This document shows positions 44,418 to 53,276 of a stretch of DNA of 64,000 bases, piece by piece. Below the pieces are notes generated by a model. The model made no database searches. It was not told the origin of the DNA and saw only the letters and a program-made list of their open reading frames with translations. Each line of letters opens with the position of its first letter. The first letter of the stretch is position 1. Source of the DNA: Stakelama portus (GTDB lineage: Bacteria > Pseudomonadota > Alphaproteobacteria > Sphingomonadales > Sphingomonadaceae); NCBI RefSeq assembly GCF_003171655.1, contig NZ_QFZL01000001.1, positions 558,001-622,000 of the forward strand, given 5' to 3'. The translations under genes were made by a program, and so were the position numbers.

Positions 44418-45479
44418 ATGGGTCGCTCGAAAATTCTGTTCGCCGCAGCGCTGGGCGCCGCGGCAATCGCCATACCGCATCAGGCACAGGCACAGGTCGT
44501 CACCGGGCTCGACGCCCTGCGCAACTGGAACCTGGTCGTGCTCGGCGATCTGACGTCGTCGTCCGAAGTCGAAGGGCGCACCTATGTCACCGGCAATCTG
44601 ACCGGTAACAGTTCCAATTATCAGATCAAGACGCCGTCGGATGCGACGGTGACCGGCCTGCCGGGCCTGACCGTGGTCGGCAATGTCACCGGCGGCGTAA
44701 AGAACCTCAACAATGGTTCGGGCGCGGTGATCGGCGGCAATGTCGATAGCGGCTTCAATCTGAACGGCGCGCCGCAAACGGTGAAGGTCGGCGGTACGAT
44801 CGCCAACACCAATATCAATTCGAACACCGTCAATTCGGGGCTGGCGACCAGCGACCCCAGCTTTGCCGCCGATCTGAAGCTACAGGCGAGCGTGCTCGAT
44901 ACCAGCATGCACGGGCTGTCGCAGGATCTGGCGAAACTCGACGCCAACAGCACCGCGACCTTCAGCGGCAATCGCGGGACGTTCGACGCAAAGCCCGGCG
45001 CCGACGGCGTCGCGGTGTTTCAGATCAGCGCGGCGGATCTCGACAAGATCGGCGAGATTCAGTTCAACCCCAATGGCGCCGACACGGTGGTCGTCAATGT
45101 CAGCGGCACCGACATCAAGCTGAACGACAATTTCCTGGGCGGCACCAACGGCCTTGGCGAAAAGGTCATCTGGAATTTCAGCGAAGCCGAAACGCTCGAC
45201 CTGTCGACTGCATGGGGCGGATCGATCCTTGCGCCCGATGCCGATGCGCATACCCGCAACTATGTTCAGGGCTCGGCGGTGTTCGGCAATCTGGTACAGG
45301 ATGGGGAATTCCATCTCGGCACCTATGGCGGCAGCTATAACCCGCCCAGCAATCCGGGCGGCGGCGATGGCGGCGATCCGACGCCGGTGCCCGAACCGGG
45401 GACGATGTTGTTGTTCCTGATCGGTGCGGGCGGAATTTTCTATGTCGCCCGCCGACGCAGGCAGGCCGCCACGGCCTGA
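44418..45479 (+). CDS. Choice-of-anchor A protein with PEP-CTERM
   Basis: A 353-residue exported protein. A signal peptide ends at QAQAQ. The body is a Gly/Asn/Thr-rich beta-helical 'choice-of-anchor A' domain (RNWNLVVLGDLTSSSEVEGR ... VYVTGNLTG). The C-terminus is a textbook PEP-CTERM sorting signal: VPEPGTM, then the hydrophobic helix LLFLIGAGGIFYVA and the basic cluster RRRRQ. Such proteins are cut by an exosortase and delivered to the surface or exopolysaccharide matrix. The ATG follows an AGGGAAAG site. The upstream 44296-44345 block is markedly AT-rich and likely holds the promoter. No exosortase gene is in this window. Confidence 0.9.
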   Translation: MGRSKILFAAALGAAAIAIPHQAQAQVVTGLDALRNWNLVVLGDLTSSSEVEGRTYVTGNLTGNSSNYQIKTPSDATVTGLPGLTVVGNVTGGVKNLNNGSGAVIGGNVDSGFNLNGAPQTVKVGGTIANTNINSNTVNSGLATSDPSFAADLKLQASVLDTSMHGLSQDLAKLDANSTATFSGNRGTFDAKPGADGVAVFQISAADLDKIGEIQFNPNGADTVVVNVSGTDIKLNDNFLGGTNGLGEKVIWNFSEAETLDLSTAWGGSILAPDADAHTRNYVQGSAVFGNLVQDGEFHLGTYGGSYNPPSNPGGGDGGDPTPVPEPGTMLLFLIGAGGIFYVARRRRQAATA

Positions 45480-45582
45480 CGCTTCCCCGCTTGCATGCGG
45501 CGCACCGCGCCGCCAATAGCGGAATGGGGGAGGACGACGGACGCCATTGGTCCGTCGCCAGCCTTCCTGCGCAGGGGGCGGC

Positions 45583-47031
45583 ATGGCATCGCGGGCGAAA
45601 CAGGATCTGACGACCGGCCCGATCGGGCCGACACTGTTGAAATTCGCAATCCCGACGCTTGCAACGTCGGTGCTGCAATCGCTCAACGGATCGATCAACG
45701 CGGTCTGGGTCGGGCGGTTTCTGGGCGAAGAAGCGCTTGCCGCGGCGTCCAACGCCAATCTGATCCTGTTCCTCACCATGTCGTTCGTCTTCGGCTTTGG
45801 CATGGCGGGCACGATCCTGGTCGGTCAGGCATGGGGGCGAAAGGATGTCGACGGCGTTCGCCGCGTGATCGGTTCGGTGATCGGCGGGTTTCTGGCGGTT
45901 GCGATATTGATGGCGGCGCTGGGATGGCTTTTCGCGCCGCAGATCCTCGACCTGATGGGAGTCGCCGCCGGCGCGCGTGAATTCGCGCTCACCTATCTGC
46001 GGATCATCTTCCTCGCCATTCCCTCGGGCATGGTGCTGATGGTGTTCATGATGGCGCTGCGCGGCACCGGCGATGCGATGACGCCGATGTGGGTGATGGG
46101 CATTTCGGCTGCGGTCGACTGCACGCTCAATCCGCTGCTTATTCTGGGCGTGGGGCCGTTCCCCGAAATGGGGATTGCCGGGGCGGCCACCGCGACGCTG
46201 GTCACCAACATTGCCGGGCTGATCGGCACGCTGATCTATGTCTATGCGCGCGATTTGCCGGTGCGGCTGCGCGGGGCGGAGCTTGCCTATCTGAAGCCCG
46301 ACCCCGCTTTGGTGAAGCGGATCATGGGCATGGGCCTGCCGATGGGCATGCAGATGATCGTGATGTCGCTGTCGTCGGTGACGATGCTCGGGCTGGTCAA
46401 CCGGCAGGGTGTCGAAACGACCGCCGCCTATGGCGTCGCGCTCCAGCTATGGACCTATGTCGCGATGCCGGCGATGGCGCTGAGCGGCGCAGTGAGCGCC
46501 ATGGCGGCGCAGAATATCGGCGCGGGCAAATGGGACCGGATTTCGGCGATCACGCGCCATGGCGTGCTGTTCAATCTGGTCGGCACCGGAACGCTGGTCG
46601 CGCTGCTCGCCATCGCCGACCGGCCCGCGCTGGCGCTGTTCCTCGGCGGCGACAGCCCGGCGCTGCCGATCGCGCAGCATATTCAGCTGATCGCGACCTG
46701 GAGCTATATCATCGCGGGCGTCACCATGGTGTTGTTCGGCACGGTGCGCGCCAATGGCGCGGTGTGGGTGCCGCTGATCATCCTGACGACGACGATGATC
46801 CCGATCCGGATCGGCTTTGCCGTGGCGGGGCAGGGGTGGCTCGGCGCCGATGCGATCTGGGCGGCATTCCCGGCCAGCTCGGCAGTCAGCATGATGCTCG
46901 CGCTTGCATATTATCGCTGGGGCAAGTGGCGCAAGCCCAGGCCCGGATTGGCGCGTCCGACGCCGGATCGCGCGATCGAGGAAGCCAATGCCGCGCTCGA
47001 TCCCGACGGCAAGATGACTCCGACCGGCTGA
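45583..47031 (+). CDS. MATE family efflux transporter
   Basis: A 482-residue inner-membrane protein with twelve predicted helices in two similar halves, typical of NorM/MATE cation-coupled exporters. Segments include TTGPIGPTLLKFAIPTLATS at the N-terminus, RIIFLAIPSGMVLMVFMMAL and MQMIVMSLSSVTMLGLVNR in the second half. Substrates usually are cationic drugs or dyes, but specificity cannot be told. The ATG at 45583 follows a GGGGGCGGC stretch. The next gene starts 40 bp after the stop and may be co-transcribed. Confidence 0.92.
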   Translation: MASRAKQDLTTGPIGPTLLKFAIPTLATSVLQSLNGSINAVWVGRFLGEEALAAASNANLILFLTMSFVFGFGMAGTILVGQAWGRKDVDGVRRVIGSVIGGFLAVAILMAALGWLFAPQILDLMGVAAGAREFALTYLRIIFLAIPSGMVLMVFMMALRGTGDAMTPMWVMGISAAVDCTLNPLLILGVGPFPEMGIAGAATATLVTNIAGLIGTLIYVYARDLPVRLRGAELAYLKPDPALVKRIMGMGLPMGMQMIVMSLSSVTMLGLVNRQGVETTAAYGVALQLWTYVAMPAMALSGAVSAMAAQNIGAGKWDRISAITRHGVLFNLVGTGTLVALLAIADRPALALFLGGDSPALPIAQHIQLIATWSYIIAGVTMVLFGTVRANGAVWVPLIILTTTMIPIRIGFAVAGQGWLGADAIWAAFPASSAVSMMLALAYYRWGKWRKPRPGLARPTPDRAIEEANAALDPDGKMTPTG

Positions 47032-47071
47032 GGCTTGCGCACCGCGCCCGCGCCGCGCAGAAGCGCTCGCC

Positions 47072-47797
47072 ATGGCACAGGAAAAGACCGTCAGGGAAAC
47101 GCGCGAAGTCACCGGCATCGTCGGGCGCGAGGGCGTCGCGATCGTCGAAGGAGAGCGTGGCTCCGAACTCGTCTTTCAGCTTTTCCCCTGGCGCGCCGAT
47201 CGCGGCAAGGTGGCGCTGTCGCGGCTGAGCGTGGTGGCGCCGGGGCAGGAGAATATGGACAGCTGGTTCGACCGGCTGCCCCCCGGCGCGCCGGTTTCGA
47301 TCCGCGGGTTCCTGACCGATTGGGATTCCGCCCATGGGCTGGTGATGACGGCGTGGCTCGGCCCGGCACGCGATCCGGCGCTCAATGCAGCGGTGCAGCG
47401 CTGGAACCGCGATCAGACGCTGAAGCATCCGGCGTTCAAGAGTTTTGCATATGATATCGAGCATGACCGTTTCAGCGTCGAGGCGCGATGGTCGGGAAAG
47501 CGCGTTCGGCTGGTGATCGAGCGGCCCGAGCGCGAAACGCCCAAGGCAATGGCCGATCTTGCCGCGCGCTTGTTCGACGATAGCGAAGTCTGGGACATGC
47601 GGATCGCGACGAAAGTCCAGCGCGACATGCCCGACAGCCGGGCCGCCGATCGCATGCGGCTCAAGCGTGTGACGCTGATCTCGCGCGACAGTGTCGAGTT
47701 GTTGTACGATGACGGCGATGCGCTGGGCGGGCGCAATCTGATCGCGGAGATCGATCTGTCGCGCGACATCGTGACGGGCGTCGACGTCATCGGTTGA
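47072..47797 (+). CDS. DUF2262-like protein
   Basis: A 241-residue soluble protein. Its C-terminal half (from about residue 128, FAYDIEHDRFSVEARWSGKR, to the end, GDALGGRNLIAEIDL ... VTGVDVIG) resembles the DUF2262 pattern of a beta-rich domain ending in a 'DGD..GGH.I.V' motif, here GDALGGRNLIAEI. The N-terminal half is unassigned and looks like a small OB-like or beta domain. No enzymatic residues stand out and no signal peptide is present. The family name comes from memory of the pattern. Confidence 0.6.
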   Translation: MAQEKTVRETREVTGIVGREGVAIVEGERGSELVFQLFPWRADRGKVALSRLSVVAPGQENMDSWFDRLPPGAPVSIRGFLTDWDSAHGLVMTAWLGPARDPALNAAVQRWNRDQTLKHPAFKSFAYDIEHDRFSVEARWSGKRVRLVIERPERETPKAMADLAARLFDDSEVWDMRIATKVQRDMPDSRAADRMRLKRVTLISRDSVELLYDDGDALGGRNLIAEIDLSRDIVTGVDVIG

Positions 47798-47837
47798 TGC
47801 CTTGCATGCCGCTTCGCGCTGGCGCAAAAGCCGGGCC

Positions 47838-48821
47838 ATGAGCCACTATCCCGCGCTTCGCATGCGCCGTCCCCGTGCCGCCGGCTGGAGCCGCCGGCTC
47901 CATGCCGAAACGGTCCTGACTCCCGCCGATCTGATCTGGCCGCTGTTCGTGACCGAAGGCGATGGCGAGGAGCCGATCGCCACGTTGCCGGGCGTTTCGC
48001 GCTGGGGGCTGAACGGCATCGCCGATCGCGCCCGCGAAGCGCAGGACCTGGGCATTCCCTGCATCGCGCTCTTCCCCAATACTCCGCGCGAGTTGCGCAG
48101 CGACCGGGGCGAGGAAGCGCTCAACCCCGACAATCTGATGTGCCGCGCGATCAAGGCGATCAAGGATGCCGCCCCCGACATCGGCGTGCTGACCGATGTC
48201 GCGCTCGATCCCTATACCAGCCATGGGCATGACGGGCTGATCGACGATTGCGGCTATGTGCTCAATGACGAGACTGCCGAGCTGCTGGTCGCGCAGGCGC
48301 TGGTTCAGGCAGGGGCAGGGGCCGATATCGTCGCGCCCAGCGACATGATGGACGGCCGCGTCGGCCGCATTCGCGAAGCGCTGGAGGCCGAGGGCCATTG
48401 CAACGTCCAGATCATGGCCTATTCGGCCAAATATGCGAGCGCCTTTTACGGCCCCTTCCGCGATGCGGTGGGCAGCCGCGGGCTGCTGCAGGGGGACAAG
48501 AAAACCTATCAGATGGACCCGGCCAATGCCGAAGAGGCGCTGCGCGAAGTCGCACTCGATCTCGAGGAAGGCGCCGACAGCGTGATGGTCAAGCCGGGGT
48601 TGCCCTATCTCGACATCATCCGGCGGGTGAAGGACGCGTTTGAAGTGCCGGTATTCGCCTATCAGGTGTCGGGCGAATATGCGATGATCGAGGCTGCGGT
48701 CGCAGCCGGTGCGGGGGACCGCGACGCGCTGGTGATGGAAACGCTGATGGCGTTCAAACGCGCCGGTTGTGCGGGTGTCCTGACCTATCACGCAGCGCAC
48801 GCAGCGCGGTTGATGGCATGA
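47838..48821 (+). CDS. hemB: Delta-aminolevulinic acid dehydratase
   Basis: A 327-residue porphobilinogen synthase that condenses two aminolevulinate molecules in haem biosynthesis. The Schiff-base lysines lie in MAYSAKYASAFYGPFRDA and MVKPGLPYLDIIRR. The metal-site loop reads DVALDPYTSHGHDG, with Asp/Ala in place of the cysteines of zinc enzymes, so this is a magnesium/potassium-type enzyme. The ATG at 47838 gives the normal N-terminus (MRRPRA close to the start). Its stop overlaps the GNAT gene start. Confidence 0.97.
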   Translation: MSHYPALRMRRPRAAGWSRRLHAETVLTPADLIWPLFVTEGDGEEPIATLPGVSRWGLNGIADRAREAQDLGIPCIALFPNTPRELRSDRGEEALNPDNLMCRAIKAIKDAAPDIGVLTDVALDPYTSHGHDGLIDDCGYVLNDETAELLVAQALVQAGAGADIVAPSDMMDGRVGRIREALEAEGHCNVQIMAYSAKYASAFYGPFRDAVGSRGLLQGDKKTYQMDPANAEEALREVALDLEEGADSVMVKPGLPYLDIIRRVKDAFEVPVFAYQVSGEYAMIEAAVAAGAGDRDALVMETLMAFKRAGCAGVLTYHAAHAARLMA

Positions 48822-49354
48822 TCACCACCGAGCGGCTGATCCTGCGGCCGCCGACCGATGCCGATGCGCCCGCGCTGGTCGCGATGCTGAGCGATGCCGA
48901 AGTGATGGAGCGATTGGTGCGCGACCCGAGCGTGGAAAGCGCCGAGCGCAGTCTCGTGCGGCATCGCGGCTATCGCCAGCAACATGGGCTGGGGTTCTGG
49001 GCAGTCGAATTCGACGGCAAGGTCGTCGGCCTGTGCGGACTGAAGCCCGGTGCGGAAAATACTCCGATCGCGGGCGAGCTGGAAATCGGCTGGCTGTTTT
49101 CCAAGCCGGTATGGGGCAAGGGCGTTGCGCGCGAAGCGGCCGAGGCCAGCCTCAACTGGGCATGGGAAAACCATCCGGCAATGCGCGTGGTCGCGATCAC
49201 CGGCGCCGATCATATCGCCAGTCAGAAGCTGATGGAAAAGCTGGGCATGTCGCGGCTTGCCGATGGCGATTTCGTCCACCCGCTATACGAGCCGGACGAT
49301 CCTATGGCGCGCAGCGTCACCTTTGCAATCGAGCGGCCTAAGCCCGCTGGTTAA
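48818..49354 (+). CDS. GNAT N-acetyltransferase (RimJ-like)
   Basis: A 178-residue acetyltransferase of the RimJ/RimL-type GNAT group. It begins MITTERLILRPPTDADAPAL, the usual opening. Later segments are FWAVEFDGKVVGLCGLKPGA, ELEIGWLFSKPVWGKGVAREA (acetyl-CoA loop) and SQKLMEKLGM. The target, whether a protein N-terminus or a small molecule, is unknown. It overlaps the hemB stop by four bases (ATGA), which implies co-translation, though a functional link to haem synthesis is not known. Confidence 0.9.
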   Translation: MITTERLILRPPTDADAPALVAMLSDAEVMERLVRDPSVESAERSLVRHRGYRQQHGLGFWAVEFDGKVVGLCGLKPGAENTPIAGELEIGWLFSKPVWGKGVAREAAEASLNWAWENHPAMRVVAITGADHIASQKLMEKLGMSRLADGDFVHPLYEPDDPMARSVTFAIERPKPAG

Positions 49355-49405
49355 TCGAGGCGAAAGCATCGACGGCTATGGCTGAACGGTTGTGAAGGGG
49401 GAAAT

Positions 49406-51649
49406 ATGGCATCGTTGAGCGACGAAGCGGCGCCGCCGCAGCAGCGCCATGCCGGCTGGCTGTTCGTCGTCGCGATCCTTACCGGCTCCTTCCTGCTGTT
49501 CCTGGTTCAGCCGATGGTCGCGCGGATGGCATTGCCGCGTCTGGGCGGCGCACCCGCCGTGTGGAACAGCGCGATGCTGGTCTATCAGCTGCTGCTGCTC
49601 GCCGGCTATGCCTATGCCCATTGGCTCGGCCGGTTTCAGCCGCGGCTTCAGGCGGGCATCCATCTTGCGGTGCTGACGCTGTCGGCATTCTGGCTGCCGA
49701 TCGGACTGATGGCGATTCAGCTACCGGCCGATGCCGAACCGGCCTTATGGGTGCCCTGGCTGTTCGGCGCTTCGATCGGGCCGCTCTTCTTTGCCGTTTC
49801 GGCGCAGGCGCCGTTGATGCAGCGCTGGTTCAGCGTCGCCACCGGGGGACGCGATCCCTATGCGCTCTATGCCGCATCGAACATCGGCAGCTTCGGCGGG
49901 CTGGTCGCCTATCCGCTGCTCGTCGAGCCGGAACTGGCGCTCCATGGCCAGAGCATGTTGTGGAGCATCGGTTATCTGTGCGTCGTGCTGATGGTTGCGG
50001 CCTGTGCCTGGCTGCTGCCCCGCGGCGCGTCGCCGGCCGCGCGGGTTGCGCCGGAAAGTCCCGCGCCGGGCATGCGACGCGTGCTCCACTGGATTGCGCT
50101 TGCCTTTGTCCCTTCCGGGCTGATGCTCGCGACGACGACGTTCCTGACCACCGATATCGTCGCGGTGCCTTTGCTCTGGGTGCTGCCGCTCGGCCTGTAT
50201 CTGCTCAGTTTCGTCGTCGCGTTCGCCACGCGCCGCAGGGCGGCAAATCTCGCCACTTTCTTCGCGCCGGTGATGCTGTTGCTGTTCGGTGCGACGCTGA
50301 TTTCGGGGCATGAGGAATATGCCTATCTCAATGCCGGAATCGGGCTGACGTTGCTGTTCTTCGTATCGGTCGCGATCCATGCGCGGATGTACGAACTGCG
50401 CCCCGAACCCGACCGGTTGACCGGCTTTTATCTGGCGATGGCGCTGGGCGGCATGCTGGGCGGGGTATTTGCCGGGCTGGTCGCGCCGGTCCTGTTCGAC
50501 TGGACCTATGAATATCCGCTGCTGATCCTCGCTGCGGCACTATTGTTGCCGCAGGCGATCCTGTTCGGTTTTCTGCGCCGATTCTGGTCGGGTTCACGCC
50601 GCTCTGTCGCGATCAGGAGCACCGGGATCGGTGTGGCCGTGCTGGTGCTGGTCTGGATCGGCATCACCGATCCCGGCGGCATATTGGGCGAAAAGCATGA
50701 AAGCATCGCCTTTATCGCGATCGCGGTGCTGGGTGTGGCATCGGTGGGGATGCGCGTGCCCTTCTTCATCGCGCTGACCGGCGCGTTGTTTCTGTTCGGC
50801 GGCTATCGGTCGATCGAGCTGTCGCTCGCCGGGGATCGCACGCGCAGCTATTTCGGAGTCTATACCGTCAGCGATCTGCCGCAGGAGCGGCGCCTTGCCC
50901 ATGGCACGACGTTGCATGGCGTGCAGTTGAAGGGCGAGAAAGCAACGCTCCCCACCACTTATTATGTGCCCGGATCGGGCGTGGGACAGGCGATGCGGAT
51001 CGCGCCGTTCCTCTATGGCAGCCATGCGCGGATCGGCGTGGTGGGGCTGGGGACCGGAACGCTGGCCTGTTACGCGCGTAAGGGCGAGCGCTGGCGCTTC
51101 TTCGAAATCGATCCCGTCGTGGTTTCGCTGGCGCGCGATTCGGGCAGGTTCAGCTTTCTCTCACGCTGTCTGCCCGATGCCGATATCGCGATCGGCGATG
51201 CGCGGGTGCGGCTCGGTGAAATGGCCGATGACAGCCTCGACCTGCTCGCGCTCGACGCCTTTTCCTCCGACGCCGTGCCGATGCACCTGATGACAGTGGA
51301 GGCGTTCGAAACCTATGGGCGCGTGCTCGACCGGCGGGGGTTGCTGCTCGTCCATATCTCCAATCGTTTCCTCGCCTTGTCGCCGGTCGTGGCGGCAGCG
51401 GCCGAACGCAGCGGCTGGCATGCCGCGCGCATGGTCTATTTCCCCACAGACGCGGAAGCGGGGGACGAAGCGACGGTGTCTGACTGGATCGCATTGTCGC
51501 GCGACAAGGATGTGCTCGACGTGCTTACCGTTGCGGGCAATGGCTGGCGTCCGTTGACCGGACGGCCCGGCATCGCCGCATGGACCGACGATCACGCATC
51601 GATCGTGCCGCTGCTGCGCGCATTTCATCCCGATCTGGCGAACGAATAG
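49406..51649 (+). CDS. Fused MFS-like/spermidine-synthase-like protein
   Basis: A 747-residue membrane protein. Residues about 18-460 contain around twelve hydrophobic helices (SFLLFLVQPMVARMALPRLG at the start, YPLLVEPELAL near residue 170). Residues about 490-747 form a spermidine-synthase-like Rossmann methyltransferase domain, with a SAM/dcSAM-type glycine motif (GVVGLGTGTLACYA), an acidic FFEIDPVVV loop, and LLALDAFSSDAVPMHLMT. Such fused proteins are common but of unknown function. Polyamine synthesis is not demonstrated for the group. The gene is monocistronic; a lipoprotein gene converges on it. Confidence 0.88.
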   Translation: MASLSDEAAPPQQRHAGWLFVVAILTGSFLLFLVQPMVARMALPRLGGAPAVWNSAMLVYQLLLLAGYAYAHWLGRFQPRLQAGIHLAVLTLSAFWLPIGLMAIQLPADAEPALWVPWLFGASIGPLFFAVSAQAPLMQRWFSVATGGRDPYALYAASNIGSFGGLVAYPLLVEPELALHGQSMLWSIGYLCVVLMVAACAWLLPRGASPAARVAPESPAPGMRRVLHWIALAFVPSGLMLATTTFLTTDIVAVPLLWVLPLGLYLLSFVVAFATRRRAANLATFFAPVMLLLFGATLISGHEEYAYLNAGIGLTLLFFVSVAIHARMYELRPEPDRLTGFYLAMALGGMLGGVFAGLVAPVLFDWTYEYPLLILAAALLLPQAILFGFLRRFWSGSRRSVAIRSTGIGVAVLVLVWIGITDPGGILGEKHESIAFIAIAVLGVASVGMRVPFFIALTGALFLFGGYRSIELSLAGDRTRSYFGVYTVSDLPQERRLAHGTTLHGVQLKGEKATLPTTYYVPGSGVGQAMRIAPFLYGSHARIGVVGLGTGTLACYARKGERWRFFEIDPVVVSLARDSGRFSFLSRCLPDADIAIGDARVRLGEMADDSLDLLALDAFSSDAVPMHLMTVEAFETYGRVLDRRGLLLVHISNRFLALSPVVAAAAERSGWHAARMVYFPTDAEAGDEATVSDWIALSRDKDVLDVLTVAGNGWRPLTGRPGIAAWTDDHASIVPLLRAFHPDLANE

Positions 51650-51690
51650 GCGCCGGGCGTCGGCGCCCGCGTCGTTTATGGGTTCACGAC

Positions 51691-52194
51691 CTAGTTGCCG
51701 GTAAAGCCGCGCTCCAGCGAATCGATTCGCGCCTGTTGGCGATCGCTTTCGGCGCCTGCCTGCGCCACGGCTTCGTCGAGGGACGGATAGGGCGGCTTGC
51801 CGTCGACGCCCCGCTGAATGGCAAGCGAATCGAGCCGTACCGCGATATCCAGAGTCGCGCCGTGCAGCGAATCGATCTTGCCCAGCGCCTCTTGCGCGCT
51901 CAGCCATGCCGCGCTGCCGGGCGCAGTGCCCACTGCGACGGCGATCTTCGCTTCGGCGTCGGCCGCAGCAGTGGCGAATGCTGCCGCGGTTTCGGAAATC
52001 CGGGCCTTTTCCGCCGTGATCTGGGCGTCGAGCGCCGGATCGGGGGTGGCCATGGGCGCTGGAACGTCCGGCTCGGCCAGGCTCTGATTCTCGATCTCCC
52101 TTGGCAGGAGCGAGGGATAGCGATCCGTGCTGTCGGTGCAGCCGGTCAGCGCCGCACAGGCGGCGAGCGAAAGAGAGAACAGGGTGTGTTTCAC
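51691..52194 (-). CDS. Predicted lipoprotein
   Basis: A 167-residue protein with a lipoprotein signal peptide; the lipobox LTGC puts the acylated cysteine at about residue 19. The mature part is Ala-rich and mostly helical, with a coiled-coil look (EKARISETAAAFATAAADAE) and a second helix near the end (AQAGAESDRQQARIDSLERG). No known family was recognised. The TAG stop is the start of the recurring GTCGTGAACCCATAAA motif discussed in the findings. Confidence 0.7.
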   Translation of the reverse strand: MKHTLFSLSLAACAALTGCTDSTDRYPSLLPREIENQSLAEPDVPAPMATPDPALDAQITAEKARISETAAAFATAAADAEAKIAVAVGTAPGSAAWLSAQEALGKIDSLHGATLDIAVRLDSLAIQRGVDGKPPYPSLDEAVAQAGAESDRQQARIDSLERGFTGN

Positions 52195-52277
52195 ATTTCC
52201 GCTCTATGCGGCGCGAAAAGGTCGCGCAACGGGCTTGCACTATTGCGGAGACGCTTCTATGTCCCGCCCTCCAATGC

Positions 52278-52354
52278 GCGCCCGTAGCTCAGCTGGATAG
52301 AGCATCAGACTACGAATCTGAGGGTCGGACGTTCGAATCGTTCCGGGCGCGCCA
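52278..52354 (+). tRNA. tRNA-Arg (ACG)
   Basis: A 77-nt cloverleaf with acceptor stem GCGCCCG/CGGGCGC, D-arm AGCTCAGCTGGATAGAGC, anticodon loop CTACGAA giving anticodon ACG, T-arm GTTCGAATCG and encoded CCA. The ACG anticodon is presumably modified to ICG. A T-run follows the 3' end. Confidence 0.97.
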
Positions 52355-52493
52355 TTTTTCCGCTGGGGGTATCGCCCCCGACAAAAGCGCGAAAGGTGAA
52401 GGGGTTGGCGGCGTTCCAGACCCGCTTTTCCGCAAATAGCGCAGCGGTTCGGTAAGACCCGGTTTCAGCAGCAAAATTTGTGCTTCATTTCTC

Positions 52494-52522
52494 CGCAAAC
52501 CCGGAATGTATAAGGGTTTGCG
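52494..52522. promoter_or_regulatory. Inverted repeat upstream of padR
   Basis: A perfect 9-bp inverted repeat CGCAAACCC and GGGTTTGCG with an 11-nt spacer that contains TGTATAA. It lies about 100 bp before the PadR ATG. The arrangement looks like an operator straddling a -10 element. Confidence 0.5.
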
Positions 52523-52619
52523 AGGAATCGCGGCGCCGCCCCGTCGCTGCGGCGCCCGATGACGCGCTGCTCCGGCGCCTGCGCTTGCCCAGGCGCCGCT
52601 TGCCTTGATAAGGAACGGC

Positions 52620-53201
52620 ATGACGGAAAAGTCGGGGGCACGGGCGGCGGAACGGGATTTGTCGCTCAGCGATAGCGAAGGCACGTTTCTGGGGCTGGTG
52701 CTGCGCGCCCAGCCGATCACGGCCTATCAGGTGGCAAAAGTGTATGACCGGTCGCCGGTCAGCAACTTCAACACCAGCAAGGGCAAGATCTATCCGCTGA
52801 TGAAGCGGCTCGTCGAACGCGGGATGCTGATCAAGGAACAGGTCGCGGGCGATGCGCGCGGCACCGAGCAACTGCGGTGTTCCGATCTTGGTCGCGAAGC
52901 GGTGCGCCAATGGGTGCTCGATATGCGCGAGAGCCATGTGATGCTCGAGGACCCGCTGCGCACCAAGGTTCAGTCCTTCGACCTTCTCGAACCCGGTGAG
53001 CGGATCGAGTGGATCCTGTCGGCAAAGGAGAGCCTGACCGAGCAGCTGGATCGGCTCGATGCCTATCAGGCGGGTGTCGACGTGCCGTTCAAGGCGTTCG
53101 TGCACGATAATGCGGTACGTTCCGTGCAGGCCCGGATCGGCTGGCTCGACAGGATGCTCGCGACTTTGTTGCGGGAAACGGCGGCCGAAAACGGCAGTTG
53201 A
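52620..53201 (+). CDS. PadR-family transcriptional regulator
   Basis: A 193-residue PadR-like repressor. The winged helix covers residues 15-90: LSLSDSEGTFLGLVLRAQPI, TAYQVAKVYDRSPVSNFNTS, then GKIYPLMKRLVERGMLIKEQ, the PadR recognition helix and wing. A C-terminal helical dimerisation part (Vir_C-like) covers residues 110-185. The ATG at 52620 has AAGGAA about nine bases upstream. The inverted repeat at 52494-52522 may be its own operator. It is followed 75 bp later by the TetR/winged-helix fusion, possibly in one transcript. Confidence 0.85.
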   Translation: MTEKSGARAAERDLSLSDSEGTFLGLVLRAQPITAYQVAKVYDRSPVSNFNTSKGKIYPLMKRLVERGMLIKEQVAGDARGTEQLRCSDLGREAVRQWVLDMRESHVMLEDPLRTKVQSFDLLEPGERIEWILSAKESLTEQLDRLDAYQAGVDVPFKAFVHDNAVRSVQARIGWLDRMLATLLRETAAENGS

Positions 53202-53276
53202 TCGCGCCGCGCGCGCAGTTGGCCTGTTCTCGACCGCCAGCCGGCATTCGTTGCGTAGCCGGAGCGATCCACGGAT

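Noticed and set aside
52278-52620. Integration site at tRNA-Arg
   Set aside because: No integrase gene and no repeated tRNA 3' end were found in the following DNA; the inverted repeat downstream looks like an operator instead.
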